Positions 34,114-36,425 of a DNA stretch of 36,425 bases are shown here, in pieces. Location of the stretch: contig JAPKCA010000012.1 in assembly GCA_028823145.1 (NCBI GenBank), forward strand, positions 1-36,425, read 5' to 3'. The position numbers and the translations under genes were made by a program. How positions within the stretch are numbered: the stretch's first letter is position 1; each line of letters opens with the position of its first letter. This DNA comes from Flavobacteriales bacterium. GTDB lineage: Bacteria; Bacteroidota; Bacteroidia; Flavobacteriales_D; Sanyastnellaceae. A model generated the notes under the pieces. It saw only the letters and a list, made by a program, of their open reading frames with translations. It was not told where the DNA came from and ran no database searches.

Positions 34114-35253
34114 TTAATATCCTGGCGAGGGCGACAATTGCTCAATATTTCCTTCAGAATCGATGGTTTGAGAAGTGTCATCCCCTTGGGGAAGGGTCTG
34201 AATCCGGGTCCATTCGCCCGACGGATGGACCAAAAACAGTGTTTCGCCCTGGGCAGAAATCCCAAACTTAAATGACCCGATGCCCTTCTGATAACCTAAC
34301 CACCGGGCTTGCTCAGGCATGACTACTGGTCCGAAAAGATGCCCTAAGTCCTCCAACCCTTCGGTCAGTCTCCATCCTGTCAAGACACACGTGTTTGCGC
34401 CCGGGTGATGCAATTCGACATAATCAGCGGGATCGCCTTTTGCATGGACCTCACTGATCCGAATCTCATCCACCGAGCAAACCGTCTTTTTCTCGATGAG
34501 GGTTTTGACTGGTTGGCCGTTCGAGTCATACACCTGAGCCCCAGGAATCAACGGTTTAGCCGAAGGTTCTCGGTCACTGGCTTTTCGCTTCGCTAAGCTC
34601 CAATTGGCCTGAATTGAGATCACATGGGAAGACCACGGATCTTTTTGACTCCATTCTTGTGTCCAGATATATCCAGCGCCCAACGTGATGGGATTCGACA
34701 AACGATAAGACCATTCGAATCGAAAACGGGATTGTTGGAAGGCCCATGACAGGTCTTTCGGTTCAAAAAAACTTTCGGCATCGCAGCTCCATCTCCATGG
34801 GCCATTCCATGCGTGCTGGTAGCCCGCTCGCAAACGCATCGCTCGGTCTTGATTAAGTATTTCGCCCTCTGACCAGATCTTTAAGTCATTGACCCCTTGG
34901 GCCCACATGGAACGAAATTTGACCTCGCCTTGTCCGGCATCCCATTCGCCCAAAACGCGCAATGCAAGTCTTTTTCTCGGAACATAGCCCCCGAACTTAT
35001 TCCGCACTTCGGCAAATCTCCATTGCACATTGAAATCCCAATGGGCGTCCAACTTGCGCTCCACAGCCAAGTCCACCATTCCTATTCGGTGTCGGGTCAG
35101 CTCAGCGTCCCATCTATTCTCATATTGAGCTGACCAAGCCCACCCGCGTGGCAAGACTTGGTCCACACCAACCCCCAGCCAGCCCGAGCCTTCTGTCCAT
35201 TGCCCCAAACAAGGGATGGAAAAGCAACAAAGGCCGATGACAAGCCATCGCAT
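34114..35253 (-). CDS. DUF2490-like outer-membrane barrel fused to a lamin-tail domain
   Basis: A 379-residue protein. Residues 1-18 are a signal peptide (MRWLVIGLCCFSIPCLGQ). Residues about 19-222 have the alternating amphipathic strands of a DUF2490 outer-membrane barrel (SAQYENRWDAELTRHRIGMV, ALRVLGEWDAGQGEVKFRSM, NPITLGAGYIWTQEW). After a polar linker, residues about 261-370 look like a lamin-tail domain: VDEIRISEVHAKGDPADYVEL, TGWRLTEG, GETLFLVHPSG. Start ATG 35253 was chosen over the longer frame because it begins the signal peptide and lies 1 nt after the upstream lipoprotein stop. Neither domain has an assigned activity; surface attachment or scaffolding is a guess. Confidence 0.75.
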   Translation of the reverse strand: MRWLVIGLCCFSIPCLGQWTEGSGWLGVGVDQVLPRGWAWSAQYENRWDAELTRHRIGMVDLAVERKLDAHWDFNVQWRFAEVRNKFGGYVPRKRLALRVLGEWDAGQGEVKFRSMWAQGVNDLKIWSEGEILNQDRAMRLRAGYQHAWNGPWRWSCDAESFFEPKDLSWAFQQSRFRFEWSYRLSNPITLGAGYIWTQEWSQKDPWSSHVISIQANWSLAKRKASDREPSAKPLIPGAQVYDSNGQPVKTLIEKKTVCSVDEIRISEVHAKGDPADYVELHHPGANTCVLTGWRLTEGLEDLGHLFGPVVMPEQARWLGYQKGIGSFKFGISAQGETLFLVHPSGEWTRIQTLPQGDDTSQTIDSEGNIEQLSPSPGY

Positions 35254-35254
35254 C

Positions 35255-35701
35255 TCAGATATCCTCGTAAATACGGATAACACCAAGGTCCACTTCTTCA
35301 TCCCTCGATTCAACGATTGTTTCCCTCACAACAGCGACTTTCGGCGCGTTGTTAAACAATGGCATGGTATCCTCGCTGTAGACATAAACCGTATAATCCC
35401 CCGTTCGCAACCCGTAAAAAGCAAATTCCCCATCATAATTGGTGTGGATTCGATCGTCCGGTCCAACGCGGTCACCGTAGGTGATGAAAACTTCGTGATC
35501 AGCAGCAGGAGCAAGCACCGCGCCGTTGGGATTGGTAATAACCACGCGCTGTTCCACCTCCACTCGGCCAAGAATAGTCGCATGTCCTCCCTCCCCGGCT
35601 GATCTCGTGCAGCCCGGGCCAAGCATGGTCATCACACCAACACAAAGCAGGGCTTTGCGAACAGTGTCTCGGCTTTTTTCAAAAAATTGCATCCCTTTCA
35701 T
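35255..35701 (-). CDS. Small lipoprotein with carboxypeptidase-regulatory-like beta domain
   Basis: A 148-residue protein (145 from the second ATG at 35692). The signal region RKALLCVGVMTMLGPGC ends in a cysteine at about residue 31 that resembles a lipobox, though glycine at -3 is atypical. The mature part has VFITYGDRVGPDD, then NYDGEFAFYGLRTGDYTVYVYSED, the pattern of carboxypeptidase-regulatory-like or Cna-B-like folds, and an acidic end. It lies 1 nt before the DUF2490 fusion gene, so the two are coupled. Its start is only 43 nt from divergent tdk. Confidence 0.75.
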   Translation of the reverse strand: MKGMQFFEKSRDTVRKALLCVGVMTMLGPGCTRSAGEGGHATILGRVEVEQRVVITNPNGAVLAPAADHEVFITYGDRVGPDDRIHTNYDGEFAFYGLRTGDYTVYVYSEDTMPLFNNAPKVAVVRETIVESRDEEVDLGVIRIYEDI

Positions 35702-35725
35702 GGTAGCGCAAAGTAGTGACTGAAG

Positions 35726-35733
35726 TAATTTCG
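35726..35733 (+). promoter_or_regulatory. Promoter box (TAATTTCG) upstream of tdk
   Basis: TAATTTCG matches TAnnTTYG and ends 11 nt before the tdk ATG. It sits inside the 43-nt gap to the divergent lipoprotein gene, so the two promoters must overlap. A poorer leftward box (CTACTTTG) is at 35709-35716. Confidence 0.4.
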
Positions 35734-35744
35734 AGCACTACAAC

Positions 35745-36377
35745 ATGGTACCACACGACGAACATTCTCCACTTCAACACACCGGAATCGGTGAAGGACG
35801 CATCGAAGTTGTGTGCGGCCCTATGTTTTCGGGTAAAACAGAAGAGTTGCTGCGGCGCGTGCGTCGAGCGGAAATTGCCCATCAACCCACGGTCATTTTC
35901 AAACCTGAAACGGATACCCGTTACAACCAGGACAAAGTCACATCGCATGATGCCAACACCTTGCCTTCGGTGACCGTCAAGAATAGCGCAGGCATCTTGG
36001 CCTACCTCGAAGCACAGAATCGACCTTTTACTGTGGTGGCCATTGATGAGGTGCAGTTCTTTGATGATGCGCTCCCAGCCTTGTGCTCAGCACTGGCCGA
36101 TTTAGGCATCCGCGTTATCGCCGCAGGGCTCGATCTCGATTTCACCGGCAATCCTTTTGGGTGCATGCCTGACTTGCTTGCCCGAGCCGAAGAAGTCACC
36201 AAATTGCACGCCGTGTGTATGGAAACTGGACGGCCAGCGCATTTCTCCCACCGCATTTCCGGAGGGCATCATACCGTTGAAATTGGGGAAAAGGATCTGT
36301 ACATTCCTTTGACTCGTCAAGCTTTCGTAGAAGCCCGAAAGAAAGAATCCTCCCCACCTGAAGGTCCCGACTCATGA
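35745..36377 (+). CDS. tdk: Thymidine kinase (TK1 type)
   Basis: A 210-residue salvage enzyme phosphorylating thymidine to dTMP. The P-loop is GPMFSGKT (residues 25-32), the DEVQFF block (101-106) carries the catalytic glutamate E102, and GLDLDFTGNPFG (128-139) is conserved. The lasso/zinc region is altered: CMETG replaces the usual CxxCG (C158 kept, T161 instead of Cys), and the later cysteine position reads LTRQAF. Zinc binding is therefore probably lost, a trait I recall in other Bacteroidetes kinases. The stop overlaps the next ATG (ATGA). Confidence 0.95.
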   Translation: MVPHDEHSPLQHTGIGEGRIEVVCGPMFSGKTEELLRRVRRAEIAHQPTVIFKPETDTRYNQDKVTSHDANTLPSVTVKNSAGILAYLEAQNRPFTVVAIDEVQFFDDALPALCSALADLGIRVIAAGLDLDFTGNPFGCMPDLLARAEEVTKLHAVCMETGRPAHFSHRISGGHHTVEIGEKDLYIPLTRQAFVEARKKESSPPEGPDS

Positions 36378-36425
36378 TCGTGGGCGCATGGCGCAATTGG
36401 TTGCAACAGCAAAAAGGAACCATCC
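36374..36425 (+). CDS. Start of an unidentified gene, cut by the window edge
   Basis: An ATG overlaps the tdk stop by 4 nt and the frame stays open to the end of the window, giving MIVGAWRNWLQQQKGTI. The ATGA arrangement recurs at other gene junctions here, so a real coupled gene is likely, but 17 residues are too few to identify it. Confidence 0.5.
   Translation, partial: MIVGAWRNWLQQQKGTI

Overview
The window looks like chromosomal DNA of a Bacteroidota bacterium, most likely Flavobacteriales-like, with roughly balanced GC. The evidence is a secreted protein with a gliding-motility/type IX secretion (T9SS) C-terminal domain, the ftsX-DUF3098-uppP cluster, the rplM-rpsI-rpsB-tsf-pyrH-frr order, a SUF-only Fe-S operon, and recurrent TAnnTTTG-type promoter boxes rather than TATAAT boxes. 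It is densely packed with mostly housekeeping genes. I see no phage, insertion sequence, CRISPR array, tRNA or rRNA, and no gene-free stretch over 300 bases.

Layout. 1-5411 (minus): Fe-S cluster operon sufA-B-C-D-S-E, sufE cut by the window edge. 5557-8075 (plus): ftsX, a DUF3098 membrane protein, uppP and a small lipoprotein. 8060-8809 (minus): an exported lipoprotein superoxide dismutase, divergent from an AsmA-like protein, a 191-residue protein and rsmI (8905-12559, plus). 12565-17582 (minus): a 1209-residue T9SS-type surface protein followed by radA. 17759-19549 (plus): lepA, abutting convergent rlmN. 20648-26551 (minus): a LytTR response regulator, a serine hydrolase, and a TonB receptor / SIS-domain isomerase / lipB operon. 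26634-29836 (plus): lysS, a MIP18 (DUF59) Fe-S assembly protein and dxr. 29833-33993 (minus): rplM-rpsI, rpsB-tsf and pyrH-frr. 34114-35701 (minus): an outer-membrane DUF2490-lamin-tail fusion and a small lipoprotein, divergent from tdk (35745-36377, plus) and the first bases of another gene.

Several start codons differ from the longest reading frames: sufA, ftsX, SOD, AsmA, rlmN, lysS, dxr, pyrH, tsf and the DUF2490 protein were moved downstream using family N-termini, signal peptides, promoter boxes or coupling with the upstream gene. The most coherent non-obvious signals are regulatory. TAnnTTTG/TAnnTTCG boxes sit 4-24 nt before many operon starts, four of them so close (4-6 nt) that the mRNAs would be essentially leaderless. 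All four convergent gene pairs end within 5 nt of each other or overlap. The ribosomal protein operons carry leader hairpins and a strong terminator. I did not find a clearly new multi-gene system; the best candidates for novelty are the DUF2490-lamin-tail fusion with its lipoprotein partner and the lipoprotein superoxide dismutase.
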